DNA of 8,228 bases, from positions 1 to 8,228 of the forward strand of contig JAFGTO010000498.1 in NCBI GenBank assembly GCA_016934095.1, read 5' to 3'. The DNA is from Candidatus Glassiibacteriota bacterium. GTDB lineage: Bacteria; Gemmatimonadota; Glassbacteria; GWA2-58-10. Positions 1-6,420 of the stretch are shown here, piece after piece. The notes under the pieces were generated by a model. It saw only the letters and a program-made list of their open reading frames with translations, made no database searches and was not told where the DNA came from. Every line of letters begins with the position of its first letter. Position 1 is the first letter of the stretch. A program made the translations under genes and the position numbers.

Positions 1-69
1 GCATGGGCCCCTGACAGTGGAAGCCGAAATAATGCTCAATTTAATTCTCGGCTGACTCGGGCCTTTTGT

Positions 70-85
70 CAAGCCTGTCAATGCA
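70..85 (+). repeat. 16-bp direct repeat, copy 1
   Basis: The sequence CAAGCCTGTCAATGCA occurs here and again, identically and in the same orientation, at 265-280, with the two copies offset by 195 bases. This copy lies upstream of the candidate promoter at 115-142. A 16-base exact match within a few hundred bases is very unlikely by chance. It could be a paired regulator site, a remnant of a local duplication, or a small dispersed repeat. Confidence 0.6.
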
Positions 86-114
86 CCTGCAAGCCCGGGA
101 AAAAGAAGCTGTGG

Positions 115-142
115 TTTAAAATTTGCTGTCTGGATCTATAAT
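115..142 (+). promoter_or_regulatory. Candidate sigma70-type promoter for the TPR membrane protein gene
   Basis: A perfect TATAAT hexamer lies at 137-142 and is preceded, 16 bases upstream, by TTTAAA at 115-120, which matches the -35 consensus at four of six positions. It sits in an AT-richer patch of an otherwise GC-rich stretch. Transcription would start near 149-150, leaving a leader of about 50 nt to the ATG at 199 or about 155 nt to the ATG at 304. This is a consensus match by eye only; no operator or transcription data support it. Confidence 0.4.
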
Positions 143-264
143 CTGATTTTCCAGGACGGGACAGCCCTCCTGGGAAGCTGTCAACTTAATATGGACTAAT
201 GAGTTACCATGCCCCGGCAAGGCTGCCGCCTGGGCCGGGCCGGCCGCAGGCCGAAAATTTCCGG

Positions 265-280
265 CAAGCCTGTCAATGCA
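265..280 (+). repeat. 16-bp direct repeat, copy 2
   Basis: Identical to the copy at 70-85. One extra base on each side does not extend the match usefully. This copy lies between two possible start codons (199 and 304) of the TPR membrane protein gene. Because its twin is in non-coding DNA, the repeat suggests that the stretch before 304 is leader rather than protein-coding. Confidence 0.6.
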
Positions 281-303
281 GAATCTTCCCCTCCGGGCCG
301 ACG

Positions 304-2238
304 ATGCACTCTGGAACCAGCCATAGACCCGGGATGCTCCCCGGCGTTCTCGCCTGCGCTTCGATCGCGGCTGCGGGTATCGCCGCCTACGCCAATTCCC
401 TGAGCTGTGCGTTCGTCTTCGATGATATCATTACCATCGTCCAGAACTCCAATATCCGCTCCCTGGGGGCTTGGCTCGGCGGGATCGACTACTCCAGGGT
501 GGTCCGCCCGCTGTTCCAGTTCTCCTGCGCGATCAATTACGCCCTGGGCGGCCTCGACCCCAGAGGCTTCCACATCTTCAACATTGCCGTGCACATCTTG
601 TCCGGGTTCCTGCTTTTCGGCATTGTCCGCCTGACCCTCTCCTCGGAACGGCTGCGGCAGGAATATGGCAGCAAAGCGACAGCGGTCGCCCTGGCTGTCG
701 CACTCGTCTGGGTCGTGCACCCGCTGAACACCCAGGCGGTGACCTATCTCTGCCAGCGCTGCGAATCCATGATGGGGCTTTTCTACCTGCTGACCCTGTA
801 CTCTTTTATCAGGTGCATGACCCCGGGCCGCAGCAGGGTCCCCTGGCTCGTGCTGACAGTGGCCGTTTTCATCCTGGGCATGCTGACCAAGGAGGTCATC
901 ATCACCGCGCCGCTGATGTGCCTGTTTTACGATTATTTTTTCCTCCCTGGCCCTCTGAAAAGAAGTCTCGCCAGGAATAAAGTCGTCTACCTCAGCCTGG
1001 CCGCAGCCTGGCTGGCAGCGGTGGCCGCCCAGTTGCCGGTTATCCAGCAATATCCCGAGACCCTGGCGGGAGAGACCGGTGCTTATTCCCCCCCGGTCTA
1101 CCTGGCTACCCAGGCCGGGGTTATCGCCCATTACCTGCGCCTGGTGTTCCTGCCTTACGGGCTGGTCCTGGATTATGCCTGGCCGCCGGCGACGCTGTCG
1201 GTTAGCCTCGTGCTCTCCGCCCTGCTGGTGGTCTCCCTGCTGTCGCTCACGGTCCGCCTTACCTGGAAGAAGCACCCCGCCGGGTTTTTGGGAATCTGGT
1301 TTTTCCTGATCCTGGGGGTCACTTCCAGTTTCCTGCCCCTGGAGGATGCAGCTTTCGAGCACCGCATGTACCTGAGCTCCGCGGCGGTAATCACCCTGGC
1401 CGCGGCCGTGGTGCTGAGGGTCCTGCGCGGCCGCCCCGCCGCCGGGACCGCCGGTATCGTGCTGACAGTTGCGGCGGTCGGCACGCTGGCCGCGCTGACC
1501 GCCCTGAGAAACAGGGATTACCGCAGTGAGCTCTCGATCTGGCAGGACACCCTGAGCAAGAGGCCGGGGAACCACCGGGCCTGGGCCTGCGCGGCCATGG
1601 CCCTGGACAAGCTGGGCCGGACCGGGGAAGCGGCTGCCGGCTACCGGGAAGCCCTGCGCCTGGTGCCAAAGGATGCGGCGACCTGGTACAATTACGGCAA
1701 CGTGCTGTATAAGCTCGGGGAGCTCGACAAGTCCCTGGAGAGTTACAGGAAGGCCCTGGGGCTGGACCCGGGCCGTGCGGAATATTACCTGGGTCTCGGC
1801 ACCGCCCTGAAAGCCCTGGGAAAGCAGGAGGAAGCCATAGCGGCGTTCAGCTCGGGGCTGGGGACCGACTCTCTCGACCCAGGCCTGCACCACTGCCTCG
1901 GGGTGGTCCTCTCCGAGGCGGGCAGGCCGGCGGAAGCCGTGTCGAATTTAAGCAGGGCACTGGCCGGGGACCCGGACAATCCCCTGACCAACTTGCAGAT
2001 GGGCATAGCCTTGTTAAAGCTGGGGAGATACCGGGCAGCGCTCTACTACCTGGGCAGGGCCCGGGAGCTGCTGCCGGGCTCGGTGGAAGCCGAAAACAAC
2101 CTCGGTATAGCGCTGATGAGGCTGGGGAGGCTCGGGGAAGCGCTGGGGCATTTCGAGAGGGCGCTGGAGCTGGACCCCGGCAACGGCGCGGTCCTGAGGA
2201 ACATCGAGCGGATAAGAGAGATGTCCGCCGACCGGTGA
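304..2238 (+). CDS. Polytopic membrane protein with C-terminal TPR repeats (TMTC-like / GT-C-like)
   Basis: This encodes a 644-residue protein in two parts. The N-terminal part (about residues 10-400) has roughly 10-12 hydrophobic segments. It shows the pattern of the TMTC / DUF1736-type family, whose members have a GT-C glycosyltransferase-like fold: FDD at 39-41 after the first membrane segment, RPL at 68-70, FHIFN near 89-93, HPLNTQAVTY at 139-148, TKE at 195-197 and EHRMYL at 352-357. The Asp pair after the first segment is where GT-C enzymes keep their acidic catalytic residue. Residues about 424-627 form six 34-residue tetratricopeptide repeats. In animals, TMTC proteins transfer O-mannose; the bacterial relatives are mostly uncharacterised, so substrate and activity here are inferred only. 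ATG 304 is preferred because the first membrane segment begins about 11 residues later and the upstream extension contains a repeat also found in non-coding DNA. ATG 199 would add 35 residues. Neither start has a clear Shine-Dalgarno. The gene is monocistronic and convergent with the next. Confidence 0.82.
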   Translation: MHSGTSHRPGMLPGVLACASIAAAGIAAYANSLSCAFVFDDIITIVQNSNIRSLGAWLGGIDYSRVVRPLFQFSCAINYALGGLDPRGFHIFNIAVHILSGFLLFGIVRLTLSSERLRQEYGSKATAVALAVALVWVVHPLNTQAVTYLCQRCESMMGLFYLLTLYSFIRCMTPGRSRVPWLVLTVAVFILGMLTKEVIITAPLMCLFYDYFFLPGPLKRSLARNKVVYLSLAAAWLAAVAAQLPVIQQYPETLAGETGAYSPPVYLATQAGVIAHYLRLVFLPYGLVLDYAWPPATLSVSLVLSALLVVSLLSLTVRLTWKKHPAGFLGIWFFLILGVTSSFLPLEDAAFEHRMYLSSAAVITLAAAVVLRVLRGRPAAGTAGIVLTVAAVGTLAALTALRNRDYRSELSIWQDTLSKRPGNHRAWACAAMALDKLGRTGEAAAGYREALRLVPKDAATWYNYGNVLYKLGELDKSLESYRKALGLDPGRAEYYLGLGTALKALGKQEEAIAAFSSGLGTDSLDPGLHHCLGVVLSEAGRPAEAVSNLSRALAGDPDNPLTNLQMGIALLKLGRYRAALYYLGRARELLPGSVEAENNLGIALMRLGRLGEALGHFERALELDPGNGAVLRNIERIREMSADR

Positions 2239-2347
2239 GAGGCGGTCCGCTGGGGACTCCGATCCGGGCCTGCCGGGAAAAAAATGAGGGGCCCGCCGCC
2301 TGCATGGCCGCAGCCCGAACCTCTGGTGCCGGGGCTCCGCCTGACTG

Positions 2348-3271
2348 TCAATATCTCCAGGGACGCGGTCTGTCGATGCCTTTGGCCAGTATCTCCTGCA
2401 CCAGGGCCGTATCGTCCCTGACCTGCCAGTCGAACATCCCTACAGCGATGAAATCGGCGCCTCTGGCGAAAGCGTGGACGAACCCTTCCTGGAGCTGCTT
2501 TTCCCTGCCCGCCCCCAGGACCTTGAAACCGATCCAGGGCTGCTGCACGGTCTTCATGAAAGACTCGATCTCATCCGGGTCGCTGGACAGGTAATCCACC
2601 CTGTTCACCGTGTACATGTAGAAGTCTGGGTCGATCCCGGCCTCCTCGCTGGCCCTGATCGTCTCCAGTCGGTGGCCGCCCAGCCCGGCGAAGATCCCGG
2701 TCTTCTTCATCCCTTCGACTATCTCACCGACCTCATCGATCTTCCCTTCCCTGACCATGGTGTCGCACTTCCCGCCGTGATAATAGACCGCGTAAGCGCC
2801 GCTGTCCCGGGCCATCCTGGCGTTCTCCACTGGGTCGCCCTGTTCCGGGGCGCTCTGGGCGATCCAGTGCAGCCTGCCCCCCCTCTTCCGGTAGGCTTGG
2901 TAATTCCTCACGATGTGCGGGTCGGCCCTCATCAGGGTGGAGTTGATCCCGTTCTGCTCGGCAATCGCCCAGGTCTCCATGATTTTTTCATCGGTGAAAT
3001 AATGGGTCATCAGGGCGGACTGGTATACCAGGTCCCCGGCGTGGGCGGACCCGCTGATCAAGTTCCCGCCGATGATCAGCCTGGAGACTTCCTGCTCGCC
3101 GAAGCGGCCCTGCTGCAGTCCCTTGACCGGCTCCCGGGCTTTCCCGTAATCTTTCCTGTCGACCAGCTGCGCCAGCAGGGCCTGGTGCTCGAAACTCAGC
3201 CCGGCGGCGATTGCGGCCGGGATGCCGAGAGATTCTTTCACGAACCGGCGACGGCTGGGATGCTCAGTCAT
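2348..3271 (-). CDS. Tat-exported aldo/keto-reductase-like TIM-barrel protein (paralogue B)
   Basis: A 307-residue protein whose N-terminus has a twin-arginine motif (SRRRFVKES, residues 6-14) followed by a short hydrophobic stretch to about residue 25, so export by Tat is predicted. The body resembles a (beta/alpha)8 barrel of the aldo/keto-reductase type: EVSRLIIGGN (61-70), NGINSTLMRAD (107-117), GLGGHRLET (196-204), FMKTVQQPWIGFKVLGAG (238-255) and GADFIAVGMFDWQVRDD (271-287). The usual Asp-Tyr-Lys-His tetrad of that family is not evident, so reductase activity is doubtful. It is clearly a paralogue of the gene just upstream (3311-4258), sharing most of these blocks, and lacks that gene's ASVFLSC segment. 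ATG 3271 has a strong Shine-Dalgarno (AGGGAGGG, 3286-3279) with a 7-base spacer. With only 39 bases between the genes they should be cotranscribed, this one second. It converges on the TPR gene across 109 bases in which I see no convincing terminator. Fold assignment moderate; substrate unknown. Confidence 0.85.
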   Translation of the reverse strand: MTEHPSRRRFVKESLGIPAAIAAGLSFEHQALLAQLVDRKDYGKAREPVKGLQQGRFGEQEVSRLIIGGNLISGSAHAGDLVYQSALMTHYFTDEKIMETWAIAEQNGINSTLMRADPHIVRNYQAYRKRGGRLHWIAQSAPEQGDPVENARMARDSGAYAVYYHGGKCDTMVREGKIDEVGEIVEGMKKTGIFAGLGGHRLETIRASEEAGIDPDFYMYTVNRVDYLSSDPDEIESFMKTVQQPWIGFKVLGAGREKQLQEGFVHAFARGADFIAVGMFDWQVRDDTALVQEILAKGIDRPRPWRY

Positions 3272-3310
3272 GGCTTTTCCCTCCCTGAAACAGATCCTGG
3301 TTATCCCGGA

Positions 3311-4258
3311 CTATCCCCTCCAGGGGCGTTCTCTCTCGATCTCCTTGGAGAGGATGTTCTTGGCCACGATCACGTCCTCCCTCACCTGGAAGTCGAACAT
3401 GCCCACCACGATGAAATCGGCCCCTTGCTCGAAAGCGTAGCGGAAACCCTCCCTGGGGTGGATGGCGCCGGCCCCCAGGACCTTGTAGGCGATCCACGGT
3501 TTCTCCACGGTCTTCATGAACCGGGCTGTCTCCTCCGGGGTCATGGCCCAGACATTATCGTGCTCCTCCTCAGGCATGGCGCTCCAGTAGCTCTTGCTGT
3601 TGAGGGTCTTCATGTAGAAATCTACCGGTATGCCGGCTTTTTCCAGCGCCCTGGGCACATCGAGGGAATGCCCGCCCACTCCGGCGATCAGGCCGTTGCT
3701 CTTGATGAAAGAGACAACCTCGCCGATCTCCCCGATGCGGCCCTCCTGCACGAACTTGTCCCCGATCCCCCCCTGGATGAAAGCCCCCACGGCCCCGTTA
3801 TCTATAGCCAGCTTGACATTGCCGGTCAGGTCCCCGACCTTGGGGTAGGTCTGGGCCAGCCACTGCATTTTGCCGCCGCGCTCCTTGCGGTATCTTCCCA
3901 GCAGGCCCACTATCTGGTCATCGCACCTGAGCAGGGCGGTATTGATGCTGTTCTCCTCGCAGAGCTGGAGGGTGTCGAGGACTTTTTCATCGGTGTGATA
4001 GGCCTTGATCAGGCTGGAGGCATAGATCAGGTCCCGGGCGTGGGCGAACCCGCTGATCAGGTTGCCGCCGCACATCATCCTGCTCAGGGTGACATGGCCG
4101 ATCCTGCCGGTCTGCAGGCCCGCGACCGGCGGCTCCTTTACTTGTTTTTCGGACTTCTCCACCAGGGCTTTCTCCTCGCAGCTAAGGAAAACTGATGCCC
4201 CGGTGGCCCCGACTGCTGCGTTCCTGAGGAAACTCCTGCGGTTGAGCTTGCTGGACAT
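3311..4258 (-). CDS. Tat-exported aldo/keto-reductase-like TIM-barrel protein (paralogue A)
   Basis: A 315-residue protein with a classical twin-arginine motif (NRRSFLRN, residues 6-13) and a hydrophobic segment ending at FLSC (24-27). The cysteine could be a lipid-attachment site, but the residue three before it is Phe, so the lipobox is poor. The rest parallels the downstream gene: VTLSRMMCGGNLISG (56-70), NSINTALLRCDD (103-114), GVGGHS (193-198), DFYMKTLN (213-220), FMKTVEKPWIAYKVLGAG (247-264) and GADFIVVGMFDFQVRED (279-295). These blocks suggest an aldo/keto-reductase-like barrel acting outside the cytoplasm, although the catalytic tetrad of that family cannot be picked out. It has a short insertion (EEEHDNVWAM, 230-239) relative to its partner. 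ATG 4258 has a Shine-Dalgarno GGAGGC at 4269-4264 with a 5-base spacer. It is the first gene of the two-gene unit, and its promoter should lie within 4259-4380, where I see no clear consensus match. Similar Tat-signal proteins occur in environmental bacteria without assigned function. Confidence 0.87.
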   Translation of the reverse strand: MSSKLNRRSFLRNAAVGATGASVFLSCEEKALVEKSEKQVKEPPVAGLQTGRIGHVTLSRMMCGGNLISGFAHARDLIYASSLIKAYHTDEKVLDTLQLCEENSINTALLRCDDQIVGLLGRYRKERGGKMQWLAQTYPKVGDLTGNVKLAIDNGAVGAFIQGGIGDKFVQEGRIGEIGEVVSFIKSNGLIAGVGGHSLDVPRALEKAGIPVDFYMKTLNSKSYWSAMPEEEHDNVWAMTPEETARFMKTVEKPWIAYKVLGAGAIHPREGFRYAFEQGADFIVVGMFDFQVREDVIVAKNILSKEIERERPWRG

Positions 4259-4375
4259 GGACTGCCTCCGGTCGGATGGAATTATGGAGAAAAAATTTTT
4301 CAGGCGCAGTGATGGCTAAGAGGGCTTTTTTAAAACCTCAGCGACCCTTTAGTCTTTAATCCGTGATTATTCATG

Positions 4376-4396
4376 AAAATGGAATTTGTCCATTTT
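4376..4396 (+). repeat. AT-rich perfect hairpin followed by T7
   Basis: AAAATGGA (4376-4383) and TCCATTTT (4389-4396) form a perfect 8-bp stem with a 5-base loop, and the T-run continues to 4399. On the plus strand this has the shape of a weak intrinsic terminator, but no plus-strand gene ends nearby and the stem is AT-rich. It is more likely part of the surrounding palindromic repeat. Confidence 0.45.
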
Positions 4397-4403
4397 TTTG
4401 TAG

Positions 4404-4425
4404 GGGCGCACCCCTGTGTGCGCCC
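4404..4425. repeat. GC-rich hairpin, left unit of the palindromic element
   Basis: GGGCGCAC (4404-4411) pairs with GTGCGCCC (4418-4425) around a 6-base loop. The whole unit, read on the other strand, recurs with a few changes at 4453-4479. The differences between units keep the stem paired (GCAC/GTGC here, AGAC/GTCT there), which points to selection on structure rather than on sequence alone. Confidence 0.55.
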
Positions 4426-4452
4426 ATCGAACATTATAATTTCTTACAAAGC

Positions 4453-4475
4453 GGGCAGACACAGGGGGTCTGCCC
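4453..4475. repeat. GC-rich hairpin, right unit of the palindromic element
   Basis: GGGCAGAC (4453-4460) pairs with GTCTGCCC (4468-4475) around a 7-base loop. It is the inverted, slightly diverged counterpart of the hairpin at 4404-4425, with compensatory stem changes. Confidence 0.55.
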
Positions 4476-4560
4476 CTACGAGCGTTACGTTAATTTGTGA
4501 ATAACCCGGGTTAATCAATTATAGCATATCGCCGGCACTTTTTAAAGGGTCCCGGTAATA

Positions 4561-6138
4561 TCAAGGCTTTTCCCGCCGGGCGATCGGGCCCGTGTCCCCG
4601 TACTCCCTGACCACCCGGAAACCCACTTCCATGCAGTCCGAGTACCACCACCTGCTCTTGGGCACGTGCGGGTCGGTGGCCAGCCATTCATCATGGCGGG
4701 TGCGGCCGCGGGCCGCGGCGCGCAGGTCCGCCGGGTCGCTGAGGTAGGAGCCGCCGCGCACTACGTGCTCTTTGCCGGATGGCGGGCCGGCCGGGTCGAC
4801 AACCGGGCCTAAGTCAAAACCCGGGCCGGAGTCATCGTAGCTGCGCCAGTAAGCGTCCGGAGCATAGAAGTCCAGGCAGAACTCCTTGACGTTGCCGAGC
4901 ATGTTGTAAAGCCCCCAGGGGTTGGGCTCGTTGGTATAGGGGTTCTGCACCTGGCCGCCGCTGTTGCGGCGGAAGAAGACATAGCGGTTGATTACGAGGT
5001 CATCCGTGCCGAACAGCCTGTTGACCAGGGATTTGCCGGTCAGCCTGGCCGGGTCGCCATCGAAGAAGTAGGAGGTAACCGTGCCCGCCCTGGCGCAGTA
5101 TTCCCACTCGGCCTCGGTGGGGAGCCGGTAGGTTTTACCGGTGGCTGCAGAGAGCCATTCGCAGTACCTGACTGCCGCATAGTGGGTCATCGAATAGGCC
5201 GAGGCCCAGCCGCCGATATCCTGTGAGCCGTACTTGGGAGTCGGGCCGGTCACCGCCTCCAGGGCGGCTGTGTCCGCAGCGACATCCCCGGCCGAGTCAG
5301 CCTGCACCGGCCGGGAAGTCTGGTCGAAAAAGGCCTTGTACTCGTTCCAGGTAACCTCGGTCTCGCCGATCCAGAACCGGCCCAGGGCCACCTCGTGCAC
5401 CGGGCCCTCATCCTGTTTGCGGCACGGCTCGGTCTCCGGGCTGCCCATCAGGTAAGTGCCGCCGGGGATGGCGACCATCTCGAAAGACACCTCCGTGCCC
5501 GAGATCTGCTCGGTGTAGCCCTTGAACTCCCCGGTATCGGGCGTGCGGGCCCGCAGCCCGGCCTCCCGCGCGGCAGGGGCGGCAGGGGCGGCCTGCGCAA
5601 CCCCGGCCGGCTCCTCCTGAAAATGGCCGACCTCCTTGTGGCAGTTGATGCAGAAGAGCTTGTCCCTGTTGTTTTCGTAGTGCCTGTGGGCCTCCAGGCC
5701 TTTCTCGGACAGGCCCAGGCTGTACAAGTCGGCGTGGCAGCGCAGGCACGAGCTGTCATAGGTGTAAGTTACCGCGTGGTACAGGGCCGAGCGCTCCTCC
5801 CAGTCGATGCTGCCGGTGTCCTTGAACAGGTAGCCGAAAACATCCCTGATACCTAAACGCGCTTTCTCTTTTAAATGTATCAGGCCACCGGGCGGCAGGT
5901 GGCATTCTGAGCAGTGGGTAACCACTCCGCTGTTGTTTTTATAATGGGTCGATAGCATCCAGGAATCCGTGGCCTGGGGGTGGACATGGCAGGCGGCGCA
6001 GAAAGTGTCCGACGAGGTGTGGCGCAGCCCGGCCAGGCCGGCCAGCACGGCCAGCACCCCCAGAGCGATGCCGGCCAGCACCTGGCGCCCAATGCGCAGC
6101 CTTTTAAGGAGGCCTGAAAGCCATGAAAAAATCGCCAT
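4561..6138 (-). CDS. NapC/NirT-type tetraheme cytochrome c fused to a formylglycine-generating-enzyme-like domain
   Basis: A 525-residue two-domain protein. Residues about 18-38 form one membrane anchor, followed by four c-type heme motifs: CAACH (47-51), CSECH (76-80), CLRCH (131-135) and CINCH (163-167). One N-terminal helix plus four hemes in about 130 residues is the NapC/NirT/NrfH architecture, which takes electrons from quinol to periplasmic partners. An Ala/Pro-rich linker (about 172-205) leads to an FGE-sulfatase (SUMF1/EgtB/PvdO) domain, about 218-512, seen from IPGGTYLMGS (224-233), YRLPTEAEWEYCARAG (337-352), NPWGLYNMLGNVKEFC (406-421), VVRGGSY (459-465) and GFRVV (506-510). The cysteine pair that binds copper in true FGE is replaced by Ser467 and Leu472 when aligned on GGSY, so aldehyde formation on sulfatases is unlikely. 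ATG 6138 has AAGGA at 6150-6146 with a 7-base spacer. The gene stands alone, divergent from the hydrolase-like gene. The reaction is unknown; electron delivery to or through the second domain is inference. Confidence 0.9.
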   Translation of the reverse strand: MAIFSWLSGLLKRLRIGRQVLAGIALGVLAVLAGLAGLRHTSSDTFCAACHVHPQATDSWMLSTHYKNNSGVVTHCSECHLPPGGLIHLKEKARLGIRDVFGYLFKDTGSIDWEERSALYHAVTYTYDSSCLRCHADLYSLGLSEKGLEAHRHYENNRDKLFCINCHKEVGHFQEEPAGVAQAAPAAPAAREAGLRARTPDTGEFKGYTEQISGTEVSFEMVAIPGGTYLMGSPETEPCRKQDEGPVHEVALGRFWIGETEVTWNEYKAFFDQTSRPVQADSAGDVAADTAALEAVTGPTPKYGSQDIGGWASAYSMTHYAAVRYCEWLSAATGKTYRLPTEAEWEYCARAGTVTSYFFDGDPARLTGKSLVNRLFGTDDLVINRYVFFRRNSGGQVQNPYTNEPNPWGLYNMLGNVKEFCLDFYAPDAYWRSYDDSGPGFDLGPVVDPAGPPSGKEHVVRGGSYLSDPADLRAAARGRTRHDEWLATDPHVPKSRWWYSDCMEVGFRVVREYGDTGPIARREKP

Positions 6139-6420
6139 CTGTTTTTCCTTCCCGCCTACAGTCTTGCTCCAGGCCCTCTCGAGCGCCGGACGTACCCGTT
6201 AAAATTCACCGCTCCCCAGCCCGCCTGCGGCGAGCTGCAATGCAACTCCTATTCCCGGCAGGGCCGGTCCCGGCCCTGAGAAAGGGTATATATTAACATA
6301 ATCGGCCCGGATGCGGAACAAATAATTGGGGGAGTGAGGCCAGGCAGGAGCGGGGGGCAGGAAAGCCCCAAAATAAAGACACAATCCCATTATACGGCAA
6401 TCATCCATCCGGAATAATTA

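Larger units (their letters stand above)
4367..4504. repeat. Nested palindromic repeat, possible MITE
   Basis: The element is bounded by TTATTCA (4367-4373) and its inverted copy TGAATAA (4498-4504). Inside lie two near-identical units in opposite orientation, GTAGGGGC...GCCC at 4400-4425 and its inverted counterpart at 4453-4479. Each unit is itself a hairpin. A third hairpin at 4376-4396 lies next to the left end. The central 27 bases are AT-rich. Inverted GC-rich hairpin units inside short terminal inverted repeats, with no coding capacity, fit a non-autonomous mobile element or REP-like family. The terminal repeats are short and I see no target-site duplication, so the exact ends are uncertain. 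Confidence 0.5.
4259..4560. other. AT-rich 302-bp intergenic spacer
   Basis: This spacer separates two minus-strand genes. It should contain the promoter for the pair of barrel proteins and the end of the cytochrome/FGE-like transcript. Most of it is taken up by a nested palindromic repeat at 4367-4504. The rest (4270-4366 and 4505-4560) is AT-rich and holds no open frame, tRNA or conserved motif I can recognise. The two strong hairpins within the repeat are not followed by T-runs on the minus strand, so they are not standard intrinsic terminators for the cytochrome gene. Confidence 0.6.

Noticed and set aside
1..141. Open frame from base 1 as the 3' end of a preceding gene
   Set aside because: Forty-six codons ending inside the TATAAT at 137-142, with no recognisable protein pattern. 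It also contains the repeat found again at 265-280. Too weak to call.
196..1893. 565-codon open frame on the minus strand opposite the TPR membrane protein
   Set aside because: Gln/Gly/Arg-rich without any recognisable motif. The plus-strand frame has membrane segments, TMTC-type motifs and six regular TPRs.
2262..2286. CCGG...CCGG hairpin next to an A-run in the convergent gap, as a terminator
   Set aside because: The stem is only 4 bp. On the minus strand the T-run comes before rather than after the hairpin, and on the plus strand the run is A, so the order is wrong for an intrinsic terminator on either strand.
2474..4195. 573-codon open frame on the plus strand opposite the two barrel genes
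   Set aside because: It spans both minus-strand genes and their gap and reads as low-complexity Asp/Gly/Leu/His/Pro-rich protein with no domain. The minus-strand frames have Tat motifs, good Shine-Dalgarnos and mutual homology. It is a codon-bias shadow in GC-rich DNA.
6389..6394. Perfect TATAAT on the minus strand as the promoter of the cytochrome/FGE-like gene
   Set aside because: The best -35 at the right distance is TTATTC, and the site is about 250 bases from the start codon. TTGACC at 6432-6427 is at the wrong spacing. Not strong enough to annotate.
6199..6408. 69-codon minus-strand ORF in the divergent gap
   Set aside because: No Shine-Dalgarno before its ATG and a composition driven by local GC content; nothing recognisable in the translation.
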